A stretch of DNA of 64,000 nt from Paenibacillus tyrphae (GTDB lineage: Bacteria; Bacillota; Bacilli; Paenibacillales; NBRC-103111), in NCBI RefSeq assembly GCF_024158745.1, contig NZ_JAMZAW010000016.1, forward strand, positions 62,001 to 126,000. The letters run 5' to 3'. Made by a program: the position numbers and the translations under genes. Of the stretch, positions 35,840-44,473 are shown piece after piece. Under the pieces are notes generated by a model. The model had not been told where the DNA came from. It saw nothing but the letters and a program-made list of their open reading frames with translations, and did not search any database. Position 1 is the stretch's first letter. Each line of letters opens with the position of its first letter.

Positions 35840-36724
35840 ATGAAATGGAATCGCGCGCTTTTTATTACGACCTTCCTGCTGCCGACCTTCGCGGTGTTTC
35901 TGGTGTTCACGATCTATCCGTTATTCCGCGGCTTGTATTTGAGCTTCTTCGACTGGTCCGGCGGCTCGGAAACGATGAATTTCATCGGACTCGGCAACTA
36001 CCGCGAGCTGCTGTCCGACGAGATTATCGGCCAAGCGATCAAGAACGACTATTTTCTCGTCTTCTGGAAAGTGGTTCTGATCATGCTGATCGCCACCTTC
36101 TTCGCCGTGGCTCTGACCCGGCTGAAGCTGCGGGAATACGGCTTCTACCGCGTCATTTTCTTCTTCCCGAACATCATTTCGGTTGCGGTCATCGGCGTGC
36201 TGTGGAGCTTCATCTATAATCCGCAGCTCGGCTTTCTCAATGCGTTCCTGTCGCTCTTCACCGACAAGCCGGTCGAGACGAACTGGCTGGGCGACGCGAA
36301 GCTCGCCATGTGGTCGCTGCTGCCTCCGAGCGTGTGGGCCGGGATCGGCTTTTACATGATTCTGATCATCGCTTCCATCCTGGCGATTCCAAGCTCGCTC
36401 TACGAGGCTGCGGAGATCGATGGCGCCGGGCAGTGGCAGCAGTTCTGGAACGTGACGCTGCCGCTCATCTGGGAGCAGTTCAAAACCTCGGTGCTGCACA
36501 TTGTCATCACCACGCTGAACGGGTCGTTCATTATCGTCCGGCTCATGACCGACGGCGGTCCCGACAACGCGACGCAGGTGATGGGCTACTATTTGTATCA
36601 GATGGGCTTCAAGCAGTATCACTTAAGCTACGGCGCAACCATCGGCGTCCTGATTTTAATCCTGTCTTTGCTGACCACGCTGATCTTGAGCCGGTTCTTG
36701 AAGCGGGAAACCATCGAATTGTAG
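35840..36724 (+). CDS. Sugar ABC transporter permease, MalF/UgpA-like
   Basis: This integral membrane subunit has 294 residues and six predicted segments. The first is LFITTFLLPTFAVFLVFTIYP. The EAA loop that contacts the ATPase reads EAAEIDGAGQWQQFWNVTLP (about 195-214). GGAGGATGTCTT precedes the ATG at 35840. It lies between the binding lipoprotein and the second permease. No ATPase gene is in the operon; such importers commonly share an MsmX-type ATPase encoded elsewhere. Confidence 0.93.
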   Translation: MKWNRALFITTFLLPTFAVFLVFTIYPLFRGLYLSFFDWSGGSETMNFIGLGNYRELLSDEIIGQAIKNDYFLVFWKVVLIMLIATFFAVALTRLKLREYGFYRVIFFFPNIISVAVIGVLWSFIYNPQLGFLNAFLSLFTDKPVETNWLGDAKLAMWSLLPPSVWAGIGFYMILIIASILAIPSSLYEAAEIDGAGQWQQFWNVTLPLIWEQFKTSVLHIVITTLNGSFIIVRLMTDGGPDNATQVMGYYLYQMGFKQYHLSYGATIGVLILILSLLTTLILSRFLKRETIEL

Positions 36725-36736
36725 GGAGGGATGGGT

Positions 36737-37606
36737 ATGGCCGGGACTTCCGCCGCAGGCAAACCCGCACATGGCGCAACGAAAGCGCTCGTCCGTTTTT
36801 TTCCTCTGGTATGGAGCATTCTTGTCATTTACCCGGTCCTGTGGACCTTCTTCACCTCGCTGAAGGATAATCCGCAGGTGCTTCAGGGAAAGCCGTGGGA
36901 TCTGCCGTCCCCGCTGATCTTCGAAAATTACGCCAACGTCTGGAGCCGCGCGCATTTCGGCGATTATTTCATCAACTCAACGCTGGTCACCGCGGGCAGC
37001 ACGCTGCTCTCGCTGGCGATGGCCGCTACGACCGCCTACGTGCTCGCCCGCTACGAATTCAAAGGACGAGGCGCGCTTTATTTCGTCTACGTCGCCTCCA
37101 TGATGATTCCGACGATTCTCGGCTTGATTCCACTCGTCTTTTTGCTTAATACGCTGCAGTTGTCCAATTCGCTGCTGGGCTTGACCTTGGTCTACTCGGT
37201 GGGGGCGGTCGGCATATTGCCCTTCGGCGTCTTCTTCCTCGTCGGCTTCTACAAATCGCTGCCGAAAGAGCTGGAAGAAGCGGCCACGATCGACGGCTGC
37301 TCGTATTTCGGAACGTTCTTCCGCATCATGCTGCCGTTATCCAAGCCGGGGCTGGTCACCGTCGCCATTATGAACGCGCTGACCGTCTGGAACGAATATA
37401 TCATGGCAACCGTCCTGATCAACGATCCGACGAAATATACGGTTCCGGTCGGGATCGCCATCATGCAGGGGGAGATGCAGTACCGTACGGAATGGGGCCC
37501 CTTGTTCGCGGGACTCGCCATCTCGATGATTCCAGTCATCGTCGCTTACAGCTTCTTCCAACGGCAAATTACCGGCGGGTTGACCGCAGGGGCGCTGAAG
37601 GGATGA
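36737..37606 (+). CDS. Sugar ABC transporter permease, MalG/UgpE-like
   Basis: This partner permease has 289 residues and six predicted segments, beginning with FFPLVWSILVIYPVLWTFFT. The EAA loop is EEAATIDGCSYFGTFFRIML (about 180-199), and a conserved C-terminal stretch ends QRQITGGLTAGALKG. The ATG at 36737 lies six bases after GGAGGG; ATG 36731 directly abuts that site and is unlikely. The start is 12 bases after the first permease. It is the last gene of the operon. Confidence 0.93.
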   Translation: MAGTSAAGKPAHGATKALVRFFPLVWSILVIYPVLWTFFTSLKDNPQVLQGKPWDLPSPLIFENYANVWSRAHFGDYFINSTLVTAGSTLLSLAMAATTAYVLARYEFKGRGALYFVYVASMMIPTILGLIPLVFLLNTLQLSNSLLGLTLVYSVGAVGILPFGVFFLVGFYKSLPKELEEAATIDGCSYFGTFFRIMLPLSKPGLVTVAIMNALTVWNEYIMATVLINDPTKYTVPVGIAIMQGEMQYRTEWGPLFAGLAISMIPVIVAYSFFQRQITGGLTAGALKG

Positions 37607-37628
37607 TACGAGGGAACATGTTCCCGAC

Positions 37629-37677
37629 AAAAATAAGGTCTGCTCCTTTGCCCGGTTGAGGGCGAGAAGCAGACCTT
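37629..37677. terminator. Terminator between convergent genes
   Basis: AAGGTCTGCT pairs with AGCAGACCTT, with an inner GCCC/GGGC pair. On the minus strand ATTTTTG follows, so it mainly ends the endonuclease/phosphatase-family gene; it may also stop the permease operon. Confidence 0.7.
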
Positions 37678-37733
37678 AGATGTGCGTTGAACAGGCAGGT
37701 CGTGGAGCGTGCCAGCCGCCCCTGGATCGCCTC

Positions 37734-38519
37734 CTAGAGCAGCCGCACGTGTGCCTCGACGGGGTAATGGTCCGACGGATACACACCTTCCCAGCGCTCG
37801 CGGTGTACGATCGTTCTCGCAAATTCGGCGCCTTCCGTGGCGAACAGGTAATCGATCGGCTGACCTTCCGTACCGCCTTCGTAGGCATGGAACGTCCGGC
37901 CGACCTCCTCCTGCAGAACGTCGAAGGCGTCGGCCAGCCGCTCCTTCAGCGCGACAATCGCGGGATTGTCGGGGAAGGCATTGAAATCCCCCGTGAGTAC
38001 GGCCGGAATTCCGTCTTCCTCCCGGCACCGTCGGATACGCTCCAGCACGAGGCGCGCGCTTTCTTCCCTGGCCCGCTGCCCCAGATGATCGAAGTGCGTG
38101 TTGAACGCATAGAAGCGGCGTCCCGACGCCTTCACCTCAAAGCAAGCCCACGTGCAAATTCTCGGCAGGCTGCTGTCCCAGCTCTTGCTGCCCGGCACGT
38201 CCGGCGTCTCCGACAGCCAGAACTGCCCGCTCGCCACCGGAGCAAGCAGGTCATGCCGGTAATAGATCGCGCAGCATTCGTCGTGGAGCCTGTCTTCCTC
38301 GTTCGTCGAACCGCTCCGTCCTTCGCCCAGCCGGCTGTACCCCGGCAGCTCCCGGTCCAAGTCGAGCAGCATCGCGTTTGTCCCTTCCTGCGTCCCTACG
38401 ACAAGGGGGACCGTCTTCTTGATGGCGGCGGCTGCGTGCCGGATGCGGTAAGGCCAAGCGTTGCCTCCGTCTACGGGCGTATTTACGCGCAGGTTAAACG
38501 TCATCAGGTTCAGTTCCAT
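37734..38519 (-). CDS. Endonuclease/exonuclease/phosphatase-family hydrolase
   Basis: This metal-dependent phosphoesterase has 261 residues. Family motifs are LMTFNLRVNTPVDG at the N-terminus, VVGTQEGTNAMLLDL with the metal-ligand Glu, FYAFNTHFDHLG with the catalytic His and Asp, AVLTGDFNAFPDNPAI and the C-terminal YPSDHYPVEAHV with the catalytic His. No signal peptide is visible, so it is cytoplasmic. The substrate is unknown; related proteins cleave nucleic acids, phosphoinositides or sphingomyelin. ATG 38519 follows GGAGGAGAATG; the TTG 18 bases earlier overlaps this site. Confidence 0.9.
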   Translation of the reverse strand: MELNLMTFNLRVNTPVDGGNAWPYRIRHAAAAIKKTVPLVVGTQEGTNAMLLDLDRELPGYSRLGEGRSGSTNEEDRLHDECCAIYYRHDLLAPVASGQFWLSETPDVPGSKSWDSSLPRICTWACFEVKASGRRFYAFNTHFDHLGQRAREESARLVLERIRRCREEDGIPAVLTGDFNAFPDNPAIVALKERLADAFDVLQEEVGRTFHAYEGGTEGQPIDYLFATEGAEFARTIVHRERWEGVYPSDHYPVEAHVRLL

Positions 38520-38625
38520 CGCGGCATTCTCCTCCAATGGGTGATGTACTTCGGCGTGAACGCATCTTCACAGATGGGCTTTTTCCATTTTCCATTGTCA
38601 ACCATGAGGAGATATCCCGCAAGTG

Positions 38626-39540
38626 CTAATCCAACATAAAAATGTCCTCCAGCGACAGACGGGCCGTTTGTACGCTGAACATGTCCACTTCATGCGAGCA
38701 TAGCACGCGGATGACGGCGGCAATGTCCGCTTCCTCCCCGATCTCCGCCGTAAGGTACCGCTCGTCCCAGCTTTGGATGCGGCATACACCCTGCTGCTGC
38801 AAGGCTTCGCGCGCCTTCCCATACAGCTCTTCGTTCCGCGCCGCCAGCTTGACCGTCACCTGCATGCCCGGCTGGAACGTCCGCTGCAGCTCTTCGATCG
38901 TACCCAGCCCCGTGATCGTCCCCCGCTTCATGATCGCAATGCGCGTGCAGAGCTTTTCCACTTCATGGAGATTATGGGAGGTCATAAAGATCGTCTGCCG
39001 CTTGTCCGCGAGCGTGCGGATGAGCTGCTGCATCTCCAAGGCCGACTCGGGGTCCATGCCGGAGGTCGGCTCGTCTAGAAAAATCAGCTCAGGCTGTCCG
39101 AGAATCGCCTGCGCGACTCCAAGCTTCTTTTTCATCCCGAACGAAAATTTCTTCGTCTTCACATGCGCCGCCTGACTTAAGCCGACCTTGTCCAGCACGT
39201 CCAGACATTCCCGCTTGGAGACCTTCAGCCCCTTCACACCGGAAAAATACCGCAAGTGCTCAAGCGCCGTGTCGTTCCCGTAAAACTCCGTATAATCCGG
39301 CAGCACCCCGATATGCCGCTTCACGCGGTCCAACTGTCCGTGAGGCGTGCCCAGAATGGAAAATTCCCCGCCCGAGGGCCGGACGATGCCGGTCAGCATG
39401 TTGATGAACGTCGTTTTCCCCGCGCCGTTGCGGCCGAGGAAGCCGAAAATTTCCCCTTGGCTCACCTGCAGCGATATGCCGCGCACCACCTCGTGCGGGC
39501 CGTACGATTTTCTCAGCTCCTTCGTCTGGATCACGAGCAT
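38626..39540 (-). CDS. ABC-2 type transporter ATP-binding protein
   Basis: This ATPase energises the adjacent membrane permease. It has 304 residues. Walker A is GRNGAGKTT (about 38-46), the signature FSFGMKKKLGVAQAIL (C-loop variant SFGMKKK), Walker B LIFLDEPTSGMDPES, and the H-loop TSHNLHE. The C-terminal 80 residues form the accessory domain common to bacitracin- and antibiotic-type exporters. The ATG overlaps the permease stop (TAATG). The operon is divergent from a two-component system 170 bases away, which may control it. Confidence 0.92.
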   Translation of the reverse strand: MLVIQTKELRKSYGPHEVVRGISLQVSQGEIFGFLGRNGAGKTTFINMLTGIVRPSGGEFSILGTPHGQLDRVKRHIGVLPDYTEFYGNDTALEHLRYFSGVKGLKVSKRECLDVLDKVGLSQAAHVKTKKFSFGMKKKLGVAQAILGQPELIFLDEPTSGMDPESALEMQQLIRTLADKRQTIFMTSHNLHEVEKLCTRIAIMKRGTITGLGTIEELQRTFQPGMQVTVKLAARNEELYGKAREALQQQGVCRIQSWDERYLTAEIGEEADIAAVIRVLCSHEVDMFSVQTARLSLEDIFMLD

Positions 39541-40226
39541 TACAGATCCCTCCTTTGCAGCAGCAGAATGGAGCCGCCCAACATGACAGCAGCCATCAGC
39601 AGAACGACCGCCCAGCCCCACGAGCCGCCATCGATAAAATAATAATACGGGGTCGCATACTTGAATATTTTCAGCCACAGCTTGTCGGAAAACTGGCTCC
39701 ACAGCCCGAACAGGGGGATGGCCAAGCCGACGAGCAGACCGCTAAACATCGACATCGAGCGTCTGGGAATCAGACTGGACAGCAACAGGCACATGGATAC
39801 CATGTAGAGAATCATCACCAGCAGTTGGCCGAACGACTTGAAATAAAACTTTTCCGCGAACACCGTAATGATGCCGAACGATACCAGCAAACAGACGAAC
39901 CAGTACGTAAAAATACCGAGAAATTTGCCCAGCACGATGGACAACCGCGACGTTTTGGTTACCAAAAAACGGATGGTCCGGCTTTCCAACTCGCGATTCA
40001 TGGTATCGTGGAAAAGGGAAAACATAAACAGAAACCCAAAGAGATACATCAGCAGCACCAAGCCGCTGACATAGCCTTCTTCGGCGACCTCCTTGCCGAG
40101 CATCGCGCCGTTCTTCGCTATGAAATCGGACAAGTAATAAGAGACCGCCGTAAAAATCGCAATCGTCACGATCGAAAACACGCTTTTAAAGGACTGCACG
40201 AATTCTTTTTTCCAGATGGCTAACAT
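39540..40226 (-). CDS. ABC-2 type transporter permease
   Basis: This membrane subunit has 228 residues and six hydrophobic segments; it begins MLAIWKKEFVQSFKSVFSIV, typical for ABC-2 permeases with an amphipathic N-terminal helix. The loop SLFHDTMNRELESRTIRFLV matches the conserved cytoplasmic coupling region of this family (NREEERGTIEFLL type). AGGAGGAGAAGC precedes the ATG. It is the first gene of the operon; the ATPase follows with overlapping codons. The substrate is unknown. Confidence 0.9.
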   Translation of the reverse strand: MLAIWKKEFVQSFKSVFSIVTIAIFTAVSYYLSDFIAKNGAMLGKEVAEEGYVSGLVLLMYLFGFLFMFSLFHDTMNRELESRTIRFLVTKTSRLSIVLGKFLGIFTYWFVCLLVSFGIITVFAEKFYFKSFGQLLVMILYMVSMCLLLSSLIPRRSMSMFSGLLVGLAIPLFGLWSQFSDKLWLKIFKYATPYYYFIDGGSWGWAVVLLMAAVMLGGSILLLQRRDL

Positions 40227-40395
40227 TTTGCTTCTCCTCCTTCACTCCAACCAGCATACCCCACGGAGCTAAACGGCGACAAAGCATCAGATAAAGACAA
40301 GATAAATCATGTGCCGCGCCGTTTAGGTTCTGTTAACCCGGAAGCGTTATACTTAAGACAAGATCATCTTTGGCCTATAGAGAGGAACGATAGAC

Positions 40396-41121
40396 ATGGA
40401 AGAAACGGCTGTTTTGCTGGTGGACGACGAGCCGGCTCTCCTGCTGATGCTGGATATGGTGTTGAAAAAAGAAGGCTTCCGCCGCATCGACCATGCCGAA
40501 TCGGCCGCCGCGGCGCTCACCCGATGCAGACAAAAGCGCTACGATATCATTTTGCTCGATGTGATGCTTCCGGATAAAAGCGGCTTCGAGATTTGCCCGT
40601 TTATCCGGGAGACGACGGATGCCCCGATCCTGTTCGTGACCGCGAAGGGCTCGGATCTGGACAAGCTGACGGGCTTCGCGATGGGCGGCGACGATTATAT
40701 TACGAAGCCGTTCAATCCGCTGGAGGTCGTCGCGCGCATGAAGGCGCAGCTGCGCCGTTCCAGGCCGCAGGCGGAGGAACCGGGCAAGTCCGCACGCACG
40801 CATACGCCCGTCTACGATTACGGGCGCTTTCAGGTCGACGAGCTGGCCGGAGAATTACGCGTGGAAGGAAAGCCGGTCGCCTGCCCCGCCCAGGTGTTCC
40901 AACTGCTGCTTTTCCTCTGCAAGCATCCGAACCGCATCTTCACGAAGGACCAGCTATATGAAGCGGTCTGGGGCATCGACAGCATGGGCGACGATCATAC
41001 GGTCATCGTCCATATCCGGCGCATCCGCGAGCGCATCGAACGGGACCCGGGGCAGCCGGATTACCTGGTGACGGTCCGCGGGCTCGGCTACAAGCTCGTC
41101 CCGCCGAAGGAGCTGCCATGA
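40396..41121 (+). CDS. OmpR/PhoB-family response regulator
   Basis: This DNA-binding response regulator has 241 residues. The receiver domain shows the acidic pair in LLVDDEPALL, the phospho-acceptor Asp in IILLDVMLPDKSGFE and the Lys in YITKPFNP. The winged-helix effector domain (about 140-238) shows FQLLLFLCKHPNRIFTKDQL and TVIVHIRRIRERIE. AGAGAGGAACGATAGAC precedes the ATG. It overlaps the kinase gene by ATGA and is divergent from the ABC-2 exporter. Confidence 0.95.
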   Translation: MEETAVLLVDDEPALLLMLDMVLKKEGFRRIDHAESAAAALTRCRQKRYDIILLDVMLPDKSGFEICPFIRETTDAPILFVTAKGSDLDKLTGFAMGGDDYITKPFNPLEVVARMKAQLRRSRPQAEEPGKSARTHTPVYDYGRFQVDELAGELRVEGKPVACPAQVFQLLLFLCKHPNRIFTKDQLYEAVWGIDSMGDDHTVIVHIRRIRERIERDPGQPDYLVTVRGLGYKLVPPKELP

Positions 41122-42851
41122 ACCGGATCAGCCGCAGGCTCACCTTTCAATTCGTTGCGCAGTTGGTCTTGTTCATTGGGGTCATGGCGCTGGGGGCACT
41201 CGTATTAATCGTCTACATCGGCCTGCAGACGGAAAAACACGCCGCCCAAAATCCCGAAGGCCTGCCGGGGTTAGGGGCGTTCCGTTCTTTGTTTGCCGTG
41301 AAGGGCGGTCAAGCCGTCGTCGATGCCGGATGGGCGTCCGCCTTGCCGGAGCGCGGCGGCTGGCTTCAGGTCGTAAGCCCGGAGGGGCGTGTGCTCGCCT
41401 CATCCGCGGCTCCCGTCGATGTCCCCGGGCAGTACGCGGCAGGAGAGCTATTCGCCTACTGGAAGAAAAAGCTTCCTTTTCCATACGCGCTGACCGTCAA
41501 TCGAGTGGAGAAGGACAACAAGACGTACGTCGTCGTCTACGGCGAGAAGCGCAAGGCCGAACAGGCACTGCAACAGGTGCTGTCCGCCTTCGACGGGCAG
41601 GCTTTATCGCTGGCAGGCGAGCAGGCGCTGCGGCAGCAGCATGCTTCGCTGTACATTTACGACGCCGACGGCCGGCTGCTTCACGCATTTGGGGAAGAAC
41701 ATGCGGCCCGTTCAGAGGCTACGCTAAGTGACATGATTGGGAGCGCCTCAGCTGCGGGGAAGACGGAGGCGGAGGAAGCGGTGCACTTTGACCCGGCGAC
41801 CCGGCAGACGTGGATCGTCCGTACCTCGGACGGGATGTCTGCGGAGGCCGGGGAAGGGTTGGACCAGATCATCTCGAATGGGTTTCTCGCCTATTTTATC
41901 GGTCTGGCCGCGTTCATTCTGCTCCTCTCCTACGTATACGGCGTCCGCTTCGGACGTCCGTTCCGGGCGATGCTGGAATTCATCGAGCAATTGGCTTCGG
42001 GGAACTATGCGCAGCCGCCCCGGACGGGCAAGGGGAAGTCCGGCGTCAGCGGGAAACGGCTCAGGAAGCCGAAGGGGACCTTCCGGTTGTTCCGGGAAGT
42101 GAACGAATCGCTCGAAGGCTTGAGGCTGGAGCTTGCCCGCGGCGAGCAGCTGCGGAACCGGCTGGAGCAGACGCGCGAGGAATGGATCACCGGCGTATCC
42201 CACGACCTGAAGACGCCGTTGTCGTCGATCAGCGGCTATGCGCATGTACTCGAATCGGCCCCATACTCTTGGTCCGAAGAGGAGCTGCGAACGATTGGCC
42301 GCACCCTGCGCGAGAAGTCCGATTTCATGTCGGAGCTGATCGAGGATTTGAGCCTGACGTACCGCCTGAAAAACAACGCGCTGCCGCTCGACCGGAAGCC
42401 TTCGGACGTGAATGAAGTCGTGCGCCGGGCGGTGGTCGCCTTTATGAACGATCCACAGGCGGCCTCCTACGCCATCACGTTCTCCCCATCGAGCAGCCCG
42501 GTCACGTACCCGATCGACCGCAAATGGTTCACCCGCATCGTCGACAATATGATCTCCAATGCGATCAAGCACAACCCGGCGCAGACGGCGATCGACATTG
42601 TGGTGAAAGCAGAGGCCGACCATGGCTTCACGGTCACGATCCGCGACAACGGCGCGGGGATGGACCCGAGGACGCTGGACCGGCTGTTCGATCGCTACTA
42701 TCGCGGCACGAACACGGAGGAAACGACGAGCGGTTCGGGCCTCGGCATGACGATCGCCAAGCAGTTGACGCTGGCGCATGGCGGCGACATTACCGTACGC
42801 AGCGAGCCGGGCGAGGGGACGGAGATTGTGCTGCGTTTTGGCGGAGCTTAA
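41118..42851 (+). CDS. Sensor histidine kinase
   Basis: This membrane sensor has 577 residues. Two membrane segments (about 10-35 and 255-278, FLAYFIGLAAFILLLSYVYG) bound an extracytoplasmic domain of about 220 residues of no recognised family. A HAMP-like linker follows, then HisKA with the phospho-acceptor His in GVSHDLKTPLSSISGYAHVL and HATPase with DNMISNAIKHN, DNGAGM and GSGLGMTIAKQL. The translational overlap identifies the preceding OmpR-type protein as its partner. The stimulus is unknown; the linked exporter suggests a membrane-active compound. Confidence 0.93.
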   Translation: MNRISRRLTFQFVAQLVLFIGVMALGALVLIVYIGLQTEKHAAQNPEGLPGLGAFRSLFAVKGGQAVVDAGWASALPERGGWLQVVSPEGRVLASSAAPVDVPGQYAAGELFAYWKKKLPFPYALTVNRVEKDNKTYVVVYGEKRKAEQALQQVLSAFDGQALSLAGEQALRQQHASLYIYDADGRLLHAFGEEHAARSEATLSDMIGSASAAGKTEAEEAVHFDPATRQTWIVRTSDGMSAEAGEGLDQIISNGFLAYFIGLAAFILLLSYVYGVRFGRPFRAMLEFIEQLASGNYAQPPRTGKGKSGVSGKRLRKPKGTFRLFREVNESLEGLRLELARGEQLRNRLEQTREEWITGVSHDLKTPLSSISGYAHVLESAPYSWSEEELRTIGRTLREKSDFMSELIEDLSLTYRLKNNALPLDRKPSDVNEVVRRAVVAFMNDPQAASYAITFSPSSSPVTYPIDRKWFTRIVDNMISNAIKHNPAQTAIDIVVKAEADHGFTVTIRDNGAGMDPRTLDRLFDRYYRGTNTEETTSGSGLGMTIAKQLTLAHGGDITVRSEPGEGTEIVLRFGGA

Positions 42852-42876
42852 GGTTTAGACGCTTATTCGCCCATAC

Positions 42877-42921
42877 GAAAAAGGTCTGCCTGCCGTCCGA
42901 AGGACGAGCAAGCAGACCTTT
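42877..42921. terminator. Bidirectional terminator
   Basis: AAAGGTCTGC pairs with GCAGACCTTT around an inner GTCCGAAGGAC hairpin, with A and T runs at the two sides. It lies between the convergent kinase and peptidase genes. Confidence 0.75.
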
Positions 42922-42933
42922 CTTCATGCGAGT

Positions 42934-44025
42934 TTACCCGATCACCGTCAGTTCCTTCGGGAACGACGTCAGCACCTCGACGCCGCTGTCGGTCACCCGG
43001 ACGTCGTCTTCGATGCGCACGCCGCCAAGCCCCGGGACATAAATGCCCGGTTCGACCGTAAAGACTGCGCCCGCAACGAGGAGATCGGCGGTTCCGGCAT
43101 GAATCGACGGGAACTCGTGGATATCGATGCCGAGCCCGTGGCCGAGCCGGTGCACGAACTGCGGACCGTATCCAGCCGCCTCGATCACGTCTCTGGCCGC
43201 CTTATCGATGCTGGCGTACGTCACCCCGGGCCTCGTCGCCTCAATCGCCCGCAAATTCGCCTGCAGCACCGTGTCGTAGATGCGCTTCAGTTCGTCGTCG
43301 ATATCTCCGACGGCGAAGGTCCGCGTAATGTCGGAGGCGTATCCGTCCGCGAAGACGCCCAAGTCGATCAGCAGCAGCTCGCCGCTTTGGATTTTTCGCA
43401 GCCCCGGCGTTCCGTGCGGCATTGCAGATTTTTCACCTGCCAGGACCGACGTAGAGAACGACGGGCCTTCCGAGCCGAGCTTCTTCATCTGGTACTCCAG
43501 CTCGGCGACAATCTCGATTTCCGTGACTCCCGGCGCAACCTTCTCCAGCCCGCGCCGCAGCACCTCTTCCACTAGCGACACGGCCCGCTTCAACCGTACA
43601 ATTTCGTCGTCCGACTTCACGACCCGCATCTCGCGGAGCGGCTCGTCCACGTCGACGTATTCCGAAGCGCCGAGCGCCTCGTTCAGCCGTTCGAACCGAC
43701 TGACGGTCAGATGCGTCTTCTCCAGGCCGAACCGCCGGATTCCTCCCGGGAGCAGCCCCTTGAGCACGGCGTATGGATCGTCCGTATCCGTATGGGTGGC
43801 GAACGCGCCGACACCCTTGGCTGCACCCCGCGCGGCTTCTTCATCCAGCGCAGGGACGACCAGCGTCGGTTCCTCCCCACGGGCGATCAGCAGTCCGAGG
43901 AAGCGTTCGTGCGGGTCCGAGGCATAGCCCGTCAAATAAAATACGTGCTTCGGCAGCGTAATCAGCACCGCGTCCAATTCACGGCTCTCCATATAAGCTT
44001 GCAGCTTCGCGATTCTGTCGTTCAT
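42934..44025 (-). CDS. M24 metallopeptidase (Xaa-Pro aminopeptidase/dipeptidase)
   Basis: This cytoplasmic peptidase removes residues next to proline. It has 363 residues: an N-terminal creatinase-type domain (1-130) and a pita-bread catalytic domain. The five metal ligands can be placed: two Asp in LLIDLGVFADGYASDITRTF, His in VHRLGHGLGIDIHEFP, Glu in AVFTVEPGIYVPG and Glu in VRIEDDVRV. ATG 44025 follows AGGGGAG. It is a single gene convergent with the two-component system. Confidence 0.93.
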   Translation of the reverse strand: MNDRIAKLQAYMESRELDAVLITLPKHVFYLTGYASDPHERFLGLLIARGEEPTLVVPALDEEAARGAAKGVGAFATHTDTDDPYAVLKGLLPGGIRRFGLEKTHLTVSRFERLNEALGASEYVDVDEPLREMRVVKSDDEIVRLKRAVSLVEEVLRRGLEKVAPGVTEIEIVAELEYQMKKLGSEGPSFSTSVLAGEKSAMPHGTPGLRKIQSGELLLIDLGVFADGYASDITRTFAVGDIDDELKRIYDTVLQANLRAIEATRPGVTYASIDKAARDVIEAAGYGPQFVHRLGHGLGIDIHEFPSIHAGTADLLVAGAVFTVEPGIYVPGLGGVRIEDDVRVTDSGVEVLTSFPKELTVIG

Positions 44026-44130
44026 ATTCAATCTCCCCTGCCCTTCATGTTTTCATGCCGGGGCGACAAATCCTTGGTATAATGAAATCAAAGGCTATGA
44101 ATATACGATGATACGAGGAGGTTCTTGCCT

Positions 44131-44409
44131 ATGAACTATCATCTCATTCTGCTGGGATTCATCACCTATCTCTTAGCTTATCTGATCGGCGCGAAAAAAT
44201 ATACCCGTTTTTTATCCGGTTTCAACGAAAGCCGGGTCCGCGATAAAGAGAAGCTGGCCAAAATCGTCGGGACCTACAATCTGATCGTCAGCGTGCTCTT
44301 CGTCCTGGCCGGCGCACTCAACCTTCCTTACGGCAATGCCCTCGTTCCTCTTGTTATCCTGGGATATGTCATCCTGCTTGTCTATGTGAACATGAATATG
44401 GTGGACTGA
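44131..44409 (+). CDS. DUF3784-like small membrane protein
   Basis: This 92-residue protein has three hydrophobic segments (residues about 4-22, 50-66 and 72-88). The loop TRFLSGFNESRVRDKEKLAK and the following IVGTYNLIVSVLFVLAG match the DUF3784 pattern. The function of that family is unknown. ATG 44131 lies 10 bases after GAGGAGG. It is a single gene. Confidence 0.8.
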   Translation: MNYHLILLGFITYLLAYLIGAKKYTRFLSGFNESRVRDKEKLAKIVGTYNLIVSVLFVLAGALNLPYGNALVPLVILGYVILLVYVNMNMVD

Positions 44410-44473
44410 TAGCCAAGGTACGATGTTCCCGGCGGGCGGCGAAATGCCGCCTCGGACACGGGAGAGTCCAACT

